18,001 nucleotides of DNA. Origin: JAYRWD01 sp041918255 (GTDB lineage: Bacteria; Patescibacteriota; Dojkabacteria; B142; WJKM01). The notes under the pieces were generated by a model that did not search any database, was not told the origin of the DNA, and saw only the letters and a program-made list of their open reading frames with translations. The translations under genes and the position numbers were made by a program. The stretch is taken from positions 1 to 18,001 of the forward strand of contig JAYRWD010000057.1 in assembly GCA_041918255.1 (NCBI GenBank), read 5' to 3'. This document shows, piece by piece, positions 1 to 7,538 of the stretch; the stretch's first letter is position 1; each line of letters starts with the position of its first letter.

Positions 1-585
1 CTAGAGGGTTCTTCAAATATCCAATTAAATGTGCCAGTCTTTTCTGTATTTGGCATTGCCTAGAATAAAGCAACGACTCTGGTAAAAGGAAGTGAATACT
101 TTCTCTCAGGTTTTGCGCTGTATGGAGCAGCTACATCAATAGTCCTAGCTTTAAAAGGTGAAACAAATATCTTTACGTTAGATATGAATAACAGTTTCAT
201 TCTTACTCATCCAAAAGTTCATATTCCAGAAAATGGTGATGTATATTCAATTAATGAAGGACATTCAAAATTATATGGTAGCAAAACACTAGAATACCTA
301 TCAAAATTGAAGGAGAGACATTTTAGACTTAGGTATATCGGTTCAATGGTAGCTGATGTTTACCGGACCTTGCTCAAGGGAGGTGTATTTATATATCCAG
401 CTGATTTAGAAAATCCTGATGGGAAATTACGTCTCATGTATGAAATCAACCCGATTTGTAACATCATAAGGTCAGCTGGTGGATTTATCGATAGTAACGG
501 GCAAGACCCTCTTGAAATTCACCCCAAGTCGGTACACCAACGAGTTCCCATTATTCTGGGCGGTAATAACTGCCAGTTTATTTAA
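1..585 (+). pseudogene. fbp: Class I fructose-1,6-bisphosphatase, C-terminal part, interrupted by in-frame TAG
   Basis: The frame opens at base 1, so the N-terminal part lies outside the window. It encodes a recognisable class I fructose-1,6-bisphosphatase, the gluconeogenic enzyme that hydrolyses fructose 1,6-bisphosphate to fructose 6-phosphate. The family motif around the metal site reads LEGSSNI (normally PLDGSSN). Later come YSINEGH, RYIGSMVADVYRTLLKGG, GKLRLMYE (substrate Lys and metal-binding Glu retained) and VHQRVPIILGG. A TAG at 61-63 breaks the frame 20 codons in, while homology continues in the same frame on both sides. The second Asp of the metal motif is Glu. An internal ATG at 184 could start only a 133-residue fragment without the metal-binding Asp residues. 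TAG ends several intact genes here, so readthrough is unlikely. A sequencing error remains possible, but the Asp-to-Glu change favours real decay. Confidence 0.85.
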
Positions 586-742
586 CTTAGTGGCAACAAA
601 GCTTACTAGACGATTTGAGATAATATTTAATTTTGCAAAAGAATTTATCTTTAATCCATAGAGCACCATTCGGAATGCAGATAGAATAAGGTATAATCTT
701 GAAACTAAAGGCTGATTAAGATTTCGACTGCCATCATTTGTA

Positions 743-773
743 TTGAGAAATTAAAATGCATTTTATTTATAAT
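743..773 (+). promoter_or_regulatory. Promoter of the HIT gene, near-leaderless
   Basis: TTGAGA (743-748) and a perfect TATAAT (768-773) are 19 bases apart, one or two more than ideal. Transcription would start near 780, only about five bases before the ATG at 785, leaving no room for a Shine-Dalgarno site. A second TATAAT at 692-697 has no good -35 box. The rest of the 586-784 gap shows nothing I can name. Confidence 0.5.
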
Positions 774-784
774 ATTTAAATGCT

Positions 785-1183
785 ATGCAACAAGGATGCA
801 TCTTTTGCAAAATTGTCGACGGCGAGATTCCGTGCTACAAGATATATGAAGATAATAAATATTTAGCTTTTCTTGATAAGTACCCGCTTGCCGATGGACA
901 TATGTTGATTATCCCTAAAAAACATTTTGAATATGTCTGGGATATCGATAAGATTGGAGAATATTTCGAGATTATTCAAAAGCTCGCAAAACAAATCCAA
1001 ATTAAGAATAAACAAAAGATAGTCTATTCCTTAGTGCACGGAGAAGGAGTATCTCACGCTCACGTCCATCTATTTCCGAAAGTTGATGAAAGATTCAATG
1101 AAGCAATGCACTCTGTTGTTGGCCAAGAGCTAAAAGATTCAAAGGCAAAAAAATTGCAACGACTTTATATGTTGGATTCTTGA
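785..1183 (+). CDS. HIT (histidine triad) family nucleotide hydrolase
   Basis: A 132-residue protein covering the whole HIT fold, the usual length for the family. The triad is H91-x-H93-x-H95 in SHAHVHLFP, where the central His is normally the nucleophile attacking the alpha-phosphate of a nucleotide conjugate. The N-terminal CIFC pair (C5, C8) together with H47 in PKKHF matches the zinc site of HINT-like members. The motif GEIPCYKIYED and the adenosine-binding stretch AFLDKYPLADGHMLIIPKKH are also present. The protein should be cytosolic. Substrates such as AMP-lysine conjugates or dinucleotide polyphosphates are known for the family but cannot be chosen from sequence. The ATG at 785 is the only one that keeps the CxxC. 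Its TGA stop lies ten bases from the secA stop, so the two genes converge with no space for a terminator. Confidence 0.93.
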   Translation: MQQGCIFCKIVDGEIPCYKIYEDNKYLAFLDKYPLADGHMLIIPKKHFEYVWDIDKIGEYFEIIQKLAKQIQIKNKQKIVYSLVHGEGVSHAHVHLFPKVDERFNEAMHSVVGQELKDSKAKKLQRLYMLDS

Positions 1184-1193
1184 AGTCCCATTA

Positions 1194-4181
1194 CTATCTT
1201 TTAATTACAGTTGCTAACCCAGATTTTACATCATTTTCGACTTTCTTAAATTTTACATTCTCTTGCACCCTCCCATCGGAGTAGCGGACGGTTACTTTAT
1301 CATTTCTAGAAATGGTTATGCCTTTTGAAATAGGCTTTGAGGAACCTGTCCTCGAAGGCTGAGCAAAAGCTGATCTTTCGCTTTTCGCTTTTCCGCTTTT
1401 TATTAAATCTTTTATCTCTCTTGTACCAGTATTCACATCTTTGACCTCTTCCACATTTGTACGAATCTGTTCGCGCTGTTGGGGATCAAGTTGATTTACA
1501 ACTCGCTGAATTTTCAAAAATCGACGCGCTATCTGTGAATCTATATTGGCAATAAGGTTATCGAACATTTCAAACCCTTCATTTTTGTATTCTACCAAAG
1601 GATCTTGCTGGGCATACCCACGCAAACCAATACCCTCGCGAAGAGCTTTCATTGAATCCAAGTGTTCCGTCCATAACTGATCCATAGTACGTAGAATTAA
1701 TAACTTTGCAACCATAGGTAAATCATTCCCAAACTCTGGAATTTTTATCTCAATCATTTTGTCGCAAACAGAATTAAGCACCTCCTGAAATTCAGCTGGA
1801 GACTTACTTTGATTGATTTGTTTCAAGGCTTTACTAGCGTTTGATTCATTAGTTAAGTTTAATTGCTCAAGGGCAGCCGTTGCGAGTCTATCTGGGGCCA
1901 AATCTAGATAGTCCTCGATTACTTTCTCCAAATCAAAAGTTTGTTGCTCAACATCTAAGTGTTGTTTGATAATCAAATCAATTTCTTTATGCATTTTTTC
2001 ACCCAGCATATTTAGAATATCTGTTTTTGCTAGCTTTAAATTTTCTTCAGCCTCCTCACTATCCTTCTTATCAAAAGCTTTTGTGACATTATCTAGTAAT
2101 TCCAATATCCTGCGACGACGAGAATAAAATATCTCACGCTGTTGATTTACCACATCATCATATTCCACGACAGTTTTTCGCACATCGAAATGCATCCCTT
2201 CCATACGTTTTTGCGCTCCTTCAATAGATCGCCCGACTGAACGGGCTTCAATCGGTAGATTTTCTGGTAAATTAGTCATGTCCATCACTCGTTTTACAAT
2301 GTCTCCCCCTTGTATCCTCATGATGTCGTCATCCAAAGAAACATAGAATCTTGTCATCCCGGGCTCACCCTGTCTGCCTGACCTACCTCTGAGCTGATTG
2401 TCTATACGTCTGGCCTCATGTCTTTGGGTACCTAAAACTGCTAATCCTCCTAAACTTACCACCTCCTGAAATTCCTCATCCGTTGCATTTTTACCACCAA
2501 GTTTGATATCTGTCCCACGACCTGCCATGTTTGTCGCGACTGTAATAGCGCCTTTTTTACCGGCATTAGCCACTATTTTTGATTCTCTTTCATGGTATTT
2601 AGCGTTTAATACTTGATGTTCTAGACCTTTCAACTCTAATAATTTAGAAAGGTACTCAGAATCTTCTATAGATGTCGTGCCCACTAAAACGGGTTGTCCT
2701 TTCTCATGCATTTTTATTATTTCCTCGACGACAGCTTCAAATTTCACTTTCCGATTTTTGTATACTCGGTCTATATGATCAATTCTAATGGTTGTTTTAT
2801 TAGTTGGGACTTCAATACTCTCAAGATTGTAAATCTTATAAAATTCTTCCGCTTCAGTCAGAATAGTACCCGATCCTCCAGCCAAAATTTTGTACAATCG
2901 AAAAAAATTCTGGAAAGTAATTGTTCCCAATGTTCTGGATTCCTGTTTAATTGCTACTTTCTCTTTCGCCTCAATCGCCTGGTGAAGACCTTCAGAATAT
3001 CTACGCCCCTCAAGGATTCTACCAGTAAATTCATCTACAATCTTAACCTCACCATTGCTTACGATATAATCGACATCATTTTTATAAAATACCTCTGCTT
3101 TTAGAGCATTTTCCAGATGATGAGCGAGGGCATAATCTTGCCAGATATTGCTTACACCAAGCATTTTTTCCATTTTCTCAGATCCATTATCGGTCAAAAA
3201 CACGGCATGTGCTTTTTCATCGACAGTGTAGTCCTCATCTTTAGTAAGATGTGGCACCAGATCGGCAAATCGAACATAAAGCTCGTTTGATTCTTCAGCT
3301 GCGGAAGAGATAATCAGAGGGGTTCTTGCCTCGTCTATCAAGATTGAGTCTGCTTCGTCAACTATACAAAAGTATAACTCTCGCTGGGATATATTCTCAA
3401 GATTCATGGTCATATTGTCCCGCAGGTAGTCGAAACCGAACTCATTGTTTGTTCCATATACTACGTCGCACGCGTAAGCTTCTTTTTTAGTACATTCAAT
3501 TAAATTTAAACCTTCGCAATCGCCGGGATTTTTAACTTTCTGTTTAGATAATGCTTCTTTGATTTCATCTCCCTTCAAAGCTAACGCCTCCTCATCACTT
3601 ACAAACCGGAATGACTGATCTGGCGTAATAATCCCAACCGTAATACCAACGTCGTGCAAAATGTGTCCAGCATATTCACCATCACGTTTTGCAAGATAAT
3701 CATTGGCTGTCACAACATGTGATCCTCTTCCTGTCAAACCATACAATGCAGCTGGAAGTTGGAATACGAGTGTTTTTCCTTCTCCGGTTTTCAACTCGGT
3801 CAGTTTATAACCCTGGGCAAGTATTACTGCGGCGGTTAATTGAACTGGGAAATGACTATAGCCTATTTTACGCTGCAAAATTTCACCAATGGCCGCGTAT
3901 ACTTGTGGTATTTTTTCGAGAAGGAAAGCCTGTAGCTTATGTTCTTTCTGGACATAGCTTTCATCTTTGTTTGCTGGCATAAGAGAAATTTTATATTGAG
4001 CCGGTATTTCTTCCGCTAATTTTGTGACTTCTTTTCGAATCGCTAAAATTTCATCTCTAATTTGAGCATCGGAATAAATCTTGTATTTCTGCAAATATTC
4101 CTGTATTGCTTCAACTCTACTGTGAGCGTTTTTCAACGCTTTTTTTGAGGGATCAAATAGACCTTTTATTGAAAATTTCAT
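1194..4181 (-). CDS. secA: Preprotein translocase ATPase SecA, CPR-type
   Basis: SecA is the cytosolic ATPase that pushes unfolded preproteins through SecYEG. The protein has 995 residues. Walker A is GEGKT at 133-137 and the DEAD Walker B at 275-278 within IVDEADSILIDEARTPLI. The second helicase domain carries ATNMAGRGTDIKLGG (549-563) and QLRGRSGRQGEPG (596-608). The helical scaffold and two-helix finger lie about 825-875 (RTMDQLWTEHLDSMKALREG). Two features differ from the E. coli type. A lysine-rich insertion of about 40 residues (roughly 189-230, with Cys 222 and 230) precedes EAYACDVVYGTNNEFGFDYLRDNM. The C-terminal CxCx8C[HC] zinc finger is absent and is replaced after SRNDK by a basic beta-like tail ending VKSGLATVIKR. 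The ATG at 4181 gives the usual MxxxxKGLFD N-terminus and has no Shine-Dalgarno site. The stop is TAG followed directly by TAA. Confidence 0.98.
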   Translation of the reverse strand: MKFSIKGLFDPSKKALKNAHSRVEAIQEYLQKYKIYSDAQIRDEILAIRKEVTKLAEEIPAQYKISLMPANKDESYVQKEHKLQAFLLEKIPQVYAAIGEILQRKIGYSHFPVQLTAAVILAQGYKLTELKTGEGKTLVFQLPAALYGLTGRGSHVVTANDYLAKRDGEYAGHILHDVGITVGIITPDQSFRFVSDEEALALKGDEIKEALSKQKVKNPGDCEGLNLIECTKKEAYACDVVYGTNNEFGFDYLRDNMTMNLENISQRELYFCIVDEADSILIDEARTPLIISSAAEESNELYVRFADLVPHLTKDEDYTVDEKAHAVFLTDNGSEKMEKMLGVSNIWQDYALAHHLENALKAEVFYKNDVDYIVSNGEVKIVDEFTGRILEGRRYSEGLHQAIEAKEKVAIKQESRTLGTITFQNFFRLYKILAGGSGTILTEAEEFYKIYNLESIEVPTNKTTIRIDHIDRVYKNRKVKFEAVVEEIIKMHEKGQPVLVGTTSIEDSEYLSKLLELKGLEHQVLNAKYHERESKIVANAGKKGAITVATNMAGRGTDIKLGGKNATDEEFQEVVSLGGLAVLGTQRHEARRIDNQLRGRSGRQGEPGMTRFYVSLDDDIMRIQGGDIVKRVMDMTNLPENLPIEARSVGRSIEGAQKRMEGMHFDVRKTVVEYDDVVNQQREIFYSRRRRILELLDNVTKAFDKKDSEEAEENLKLAKTDILNMLGEKMHKEIDLIIKQHLDVEQQTFDLEKVIEDYLDLAPDRLATAALEQLNLTNESNASKALKQINQSKSPAEFQEVLNSVCDKMIEIKIPEFGNDLPMVAKLLILRTMDQLWTEHLDSMKALREGIGLRGYAQQDPLVEYKNEGFEMFDNLIANIDSQIARRFLKIQRVVNQLDPQQREQIRTNVEEVKDVNTGTREIKDLIKSGKAKSERSAFAQPSRTGSSKPISKGITISRNDKVTVRYSDGRVQENVKFKKVENDVKSGLATVIKR

Positions 4182-4239
4182 ATTTCAAAAAACAATTAAT
4201 TTATGCCCTAGTATAATAGCACGAAGCGAGCAGAAGGCG

Positions 4240-4288
4240 GTTACATGGTCTTCGGAATATTGTATTATGTATTAAGTAAGAACTTAAT
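4240..4288 (+). promoter_or_regulatory. Probable promoter with inverted repeat at the predicted transcription start
   Basis: GTTACA (4240-4245), 17 bases, then TATTAT (4263-4268) puts transcription start near 4275. A perfect inverted repeat, ATTAAGT (4271-4277) and ACTTAAT (4282-4288) around the loop AAGA, covers that start and ends 12 bases before the ATG at 4301. It could be an operator or a 5' hairpin close to the ribosome entry site. A TATTAT on the minus strand (4213-4218) may serve secA, but no -35 box supports it. Confidence 0.4.
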
Positions 4289-4300
4289 GAACTATTCATA

Positions 4301-6187
4301 ATGAAACTTAGAAATTTTGCATATATTTTACTAATCTCTATTACACTTCTTTTCATTGCTATAGCCTTTGTCTTAATAAATACTGCACATGTTGTTATAT
4401 CTAATATCAAAGTAACAAACCTGAGCGAAAATTCGGCAACTATAATTTGGTTAAGCTCGAGGCCTACGGAGAGCAAAGTCCTTGTAACCCTAAATCCGTT
4501 ATTACTAGAAGAAAAATTTTTAATACAACCAGATAAGGAGATCCTGCAGATGCGAGATGATCGAGATCGGAATACTAATAGCCCCATCCATTCTAAAAAG
4601 AGATACACTCACCATGTCACTTTGACCCATCTGAAACCAAATACCACTTATTATTACCAAATAAATACCGGATTAATCAACTCGGATAACGATTCGGTTG
4701 AAACCGCAGAATTTACCACAGATGAAGTCAGAGCACAAATCTCGGCCCCCGATCCAATATATGGCAAGATTGAATTAGACGATCAGAATAACTTTCAAGA
4801 CGCAATTGTTTTGGTAAATATTGAAACACCCAATGGCTCAACCCTAGAACGCTCTTCGTTTGTTTATCAAAACGCATTTTCGCTTGATCTCGCGAATTTG
4901 ACTATGGAAGATCAAAGTAAATATAGCTCAAACAGTGCGGATCACGAAATATTACGAATATATGGCTACGCTGACGAGGCGATACGTACTGTAACTATGA
5001 AAATACCCCTTGATCAAGACCAACCAACACCTAATGTGTTACTGAATTTTGGAGAACAAATTCAGATGGGAGAAGAGGATCCAGCCATAGAAGGCAAAGA
5101 TTTGAAGTACTATACACACGATCTTATGATAAATTCAAGAGCCCTAGAATTAATCCCGACGAATTCTTTAAACGGCATATATTGTAGTGTAGCAAACGCA
5201 TGCCAGACTAGCACTTTCCGTCAAGAAGAAAGTGAATTTAAGGAAAATAAGGAGGGATATTCAAGAAAGTCCCAATCGATAGATATCTTGCCCGACAACA
5301 CCGTTGGTCCAAAAATTGTAGAGATTCCTGTCCGCAAATCAATTCAAAATCACGGGACTAAGCTAGACGCGGGACTTACAGCCAGGGCATTTGCACAAAC
5401 TCCAAATATCAGTTATATGGAACCCGGTGTCTATACGCTAGTTGGTGAACAGGTTTCAGCTAAAACCATTGAGGTTGAAGAATCCTCCAATGTTAGATTA
5501 TTTTATGACAATAATGACAATGGTATTAAAGAATCCAATGAGCCATATTTAAGTGATAAAGAAGCAAATAAGGTTCAATATAAAGTAAATAAAATCGCTG
5601 ATTTAATCGAGTACACATTGTTCGAAGGATGGAATTTACTTGGTTTCCCTATGTTGATGCAAGGTGAGTCAACTTCAAATATTCGCATGGCCTCTGAATT
5701 GTATCAAGTCATATTGGATCAACTTGGAGAAGCAACACATATCTGCGCTTATAGAAATGGAAATTTTGTTATTTACTCTAACCGATTATCACAGAGTGGA
5801 ATAGCAGAATCATTCGGAGAGGATTTTGTATTGGTAGGCGGGGAGGGCTATTTTATAAAAAGTTTGAAAAACACCAACATAGTCTTAAAAGGGCAAAAAG
5901 CGATGGGATCGATACCCGTTCTTGTTAATCCAGGTTGGAATTTAATTGGACTTTATTCTGGACAACAGCGTGAAACTTCTGGATATGAGATCCTCGAGGA
6001 TATGTCCAAACAATCCGTAGAACCTGAAGTGCTGTCTACATGGAATAGCGGACTCTATTCAAATATAATCGTTTCAAACGATCAAAGATTTGGAGTCGAC
6101 TTCGATGTAAATGAAACAAGCGGATACTGGCTTAAAAGCAACTTAAAGAACATAAAGGTGTATACCCCACTCGGCCAACTCAGTTAA
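4301..6187 (+). CDS. Membrane-anchored surface protein: FN3-like domain, Ca-loop-like motif, two GWNL repeats
   Basis: A 628-residue protein with an N-terminal membrane anchor (about 7-27) and an extracellular remainder. Residues 31-139 form a fibronectin type III/purple-acid-phosphatase-N-like domain: SENSATIIWLSSRPTESKV is followed by HHVTLTHLKPNTTYYYQI. Residues 150-250 (PIYGKIELDDQNNFQDAIVL) resemble a carboxypeptidase-regulatory-like beta domain. A DNNDNGIKESNE loop at 403-414 resembles a calcium-binding linker. The C-terminus holds two related units of about 85-90 residues. The first, 440-531, begins FEGWNLLGFP and contains GGEGYFIKS. The second, 540-622, begins NPGWNLIGLY and contains ETSGYWLKS. 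There is no C-terminal anchor or LPxTG motif. Such proteins are common in CPR genomes, where adhesion or host contact is a plausible but unproven role. The gene converges on the pseudo-sortase gene with a 36-base gap that shows no hairpin. Confidence 0.8.
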   Translation: MKLRNFAYILLISITLLFIAIAFVLINTAHVVISNIKVTNLSENSATIIWLSSRPTESKVLVTLNPLLLEEKFLIQPDKEILQMRDDRDRNTNSPIHSKKRYTHHVTLTHLKPNTTYYYQINTGLINSDNDSVETAEFTTDEVRAQISAPDPIYGKIELDDQNNFQDAIVLVNIETPNGSTLERSSFVYQNAFSLDLANLTMEDQSKYSSNSADHEILRIYGYADEAIRTVTMKIPLDQDQPTPNVLLNFGEQIQMGEEDPAIEGKDLKYYTHDLMINSRALELIPTNSLNGIYCSVANACQTSTFRQEESEFKENKEGYSRKSQSIDILPDNTVGPKIVEIPVRKSIQNHGTKLDAGLTARAFAQTPNISYMEPGVYTLVGEQVSAKTIEVEESSNVRLFYDNNDNGIKESNEPYLSDKEANKVQYKVNKIADLIEYTLFEGWNLLGFPMLMQGESTSNIRMASELYQVILDQLGEATHICAYRNGNFVIYSNRLSQSGIAESFGEDFVLVGGEGYFIKSLKNTNIVLKGQKAMGSIPVLVNPGWNLIGLYSGQQRETSGYEILEDMSKQSVEPEVLSTWNSGLYSNIIVSNDQRFGVDFDVNETSGYWLKSNLKNIKVYTPLGQLS

Positions 6188-6223
6188 AACATTATGAATA
6201 CATAAGGGGCATACGGATCACAG

Positions 6224-6925
6224 TTACTCCTTTACCTTTGCTATCAACACGAGATAATAATCACTTATTCCAGGCTTACCTGTTTCATCACTATTTGTAA
6301 TTATTTTAAGATATTCTCCAGTATTTTCGGGTTCGAATATTGTCTCTTGTGCCTTCTGACGAAGAATTACAGACTCTACCCTAAATATTCTTGAATCAAA
6401 TGCCAACTCATCTCCACTTTGAAGTTCATTCAAATTCCAAGATGCTCTTTCATGTGTCCTTCCATAAAACTTTCTATAGCTGACTATGATTGCCTCATTT
6501 CGATTACCTCTATCTTTCCAAGGTGGAAAACGAAAAAAGCCCGTAGTATACTCGTAGCTCCATGGCAACAATATCCATCCCTGCTCTTCTAAAGTTGTAA
6601 TATCGTTCGAACGAACAATATCAGTCACAAGATTTATTTTCGGTACTACTAGAGCATATGTCGTATTTGAAACCATAGCAGTGTCTTCTACCTTTTTGAT
6701 AACTTTTTCGGAAAGTAAAGGTTCAAGCTCACGAGAAATATCTTCTGGTATTTCAAAGTTATAATTGTTCGTAGCTACGTTAATACCTAGTACCCCGCTT
6801 CCATTTTCAGGAATTACTGAATATATATCACCTCCCTGCAAGGCAAAAACGTATACATATACCCCGAATATTCCGGCTAAAAGAAGAATTGCAAGAAATA
6901 CAAATAGAACCCCCAATCTTTCCAT
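6224..6925 (-). CDS. Catalytically dead sortase-like membrane protein (pseudo-sortase)
   Basis: A 233-residue protein with one membrane helix (about 4-27) and an extracellular sortase-fold domain. It follows the class D/E sortase pattern: YALVVPKINLVTDI at the start of the domain, FRFPPWKDRG, EAIIVSYRKFYG where sortases have the catalytic His (xxIAGHRF), WNLNELQSGDELAF, EYLKIITNSDE where they have the catalytic Cys (LxLITC), and SDYYLVLIAKV where they have the Arg (DRLVVIA). The catalytic His, Cys and Arg are replaced by Y150, N211 and Y224. The protein contains no cysteine at all, so cysteine transpeptidase activity is excluded. The frame extends to tandem ATGs at 6950-6955, but a strong promoter at 6954-6982 places the RNA start near 6947, inside or past those codons, so I chose the ATG at 6923-6925. 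The longer form would add ten residues. A binding or scaffold role is inferred only. Confidence 0.75.
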   Translation of the reverse strand: MERLGVLFVFLAILLLAGIFGVYVYVFALQGGDIYSVIPENGSGVLGINVATNNYNFEIPEDISRELEPLLSEKVIKKVEDTAMVSNTTYALVVPKINLVTDIVRSNDITTLEEQGWILLPWSYEYTTGFFRFPPWKDRGNRNEAIIVSYRKFYGRTHERASWNLNELQSGDELAFDSRIFRVESVILRQKAQETIFEPENTGEYLKIITNSDETGKPGISDYYLVLIAKVKE

Positions 6926-6953
6926 TACAGAATGAATAAATATATTTAACATC

Positions 6954-6982
6954 ATTATACTACCCTATAGTCTATAAGTCAA
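6954..6982 (-). promoter_or_regulatory. Sigma-70-type promoter of the pseudo-sortase gene
   Basis: Read on the minus strand, TTGACT (6982-6977), exactly 17 bases, then a perfect TATAAT (6959-6954). This is the best promoter in the window. The predicted transcription start near 6947 decides the start codon of the gene it drives, because the upstream tandem ATGs overlap the -10 box. Confidence 0.72.
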
Positions 6983-6992
6983 CGTACCCAAA

Positions 6993-7015
6993 TCACTTTT
7001 TATATTTATAAGTGA
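6993..7015. promoter_or_regulatory. Inverted repeat between two divergent promoters, possible operator
   Basis: TCACTT (6993-6998) and AAGTGA (7010-7015) are perfect inverted arms around an 11-base AT-only spacer. The element sits almost centrally between the -35 box of the leftward promoter (ending 6982) and that of the rightward promoter (starting 7021). A dimeric regulator bound there could control both. No regulator gene is present in the window. Confidence 0.45.
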
Positions 7016-7020
7016 ATAAG

Positions 7021-7049
7021 TTGACATCAAAAAGACAAGTTTATATACT
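7021..7049 (+). promoter_or_regulatory. Strong orphan promoter facing right
   Basis: A perfect TTGACA (7021-7026), exactly 17 bases, then TATACT (7044-7049, five of six matches). Transcription would begin near 7056. The next substantial forward gene is far away at 13091, beyond a block of leftward genes. The product is therefore either a short peptide starting at 7062, a noncoding RNA, or the relic of a lost gene. Confidence 0.6.
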
Positions 7050-7151
7050 CAGTTAATAATTATGAAACTATTCAAATGGGCCTAACAGGTGGCGGGAAAA
7101 AATAGGTCACTGCAAACTATATACAAAGTCATATCTAAAATGTAATATTAG

Positions 7152-7187
7152 CTTCTCCCTACTGGCGCAGTCATGTGAAGGGTGAAG
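7152..7187 (+). other. Candidate structured RNA element
   Basis: CTTCTCCCT (7152-7160) pairs with AGGGTGAAG (7179-7187) over nine positions with one U-U mismatch. The 18-base interior holds its own small hairpin, ACTG-GCG-CAGT (7161-7171). It lies about 100 bases downstream of the start predicted for the orphan promoter and is richer in G and C than its surroundings. I cannot assign it to a known RNA family. Confidence 0.3.
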
Positions 7188-7538
7188 TATTGAGATGCGA
7201 TTTTGCTTTGACATATTCAGAGTGATAACCTTGTGTAAGCTTTACTTAGTTTTGTATAAAGTCAAATACAAATTATTGCTTATACGCCTCAAACGCTATT
7301 ACAATAAATCCAATAGAATTACATGCATGTTTAGAAGAGAAGGAATTGAATAAAAAACTAGTAAATTATAAAATTATGGAGTCAACCATAGATCATATCG
7401 TTGCTCGGTATCATTTCCTAAACATACTAAACTTCTCCGATACGTTTATCCTCGTCAGTTGCTAGTGGTCACATCCAAAAAACTTTACCAAATCTTTGTT
7501 GACGGATACTTTGAATGAAGCTTTATCTTTATCTATTC

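Larger units (their letters stand above)
6983..7538. other. Long gene-free region with divergent promoters and structured sequence
   Basis: About 560 bases without a convincing gene. It holds an inverted repeat (6993-7015), a strong rightward promoter (7021-7049), a seven-codon frame MKLFKWA (7062-7085), a bulged hairpin (7152-7187), and a second hairpin with TTTGTAT (7251-7257) and ATACAAA (7266-7272) as arms. One forward frame is open from 7250 to 7462 and again from 7466 to 7546, separated by a single TAG, but I do not recognise the peptide. No tRNA, tmRNA, SRP RNA or RNase P hallmarks were found. Confidence 0.5.

Noticed and set aside
61..63. Reassignment of TAG as a sense codon to explain the interrupted fructose-bisphosphatase
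   Set aside because: secA, the M23 peptidase, the lectin-fold gene and the EamA gene all end in TAG where their family homology ends. TGA and TAA also act as stops, so the standard bacterial code fits.
2694..3104. Open frames on the strand opposite secA here and at 3689-3982
   Set aside because: They lie wholly within secA, have no family-like features, and are explained as antisense shadows.
7076..7105. P-loop-like start MGLTGGGKK, resembling the N-terminus of dephospho-CoA kinase
   Set aside because: It ends at a TAG after nine codons, lacks the full GxxxxGK[ST] motif, and the following frame has further stops with no recognisable kinase sequence.
7208..7213. A second perfect TTGACA in the gene-free region
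   Set aside because: No acceptable -10 box lies 15-20 bases downstream.
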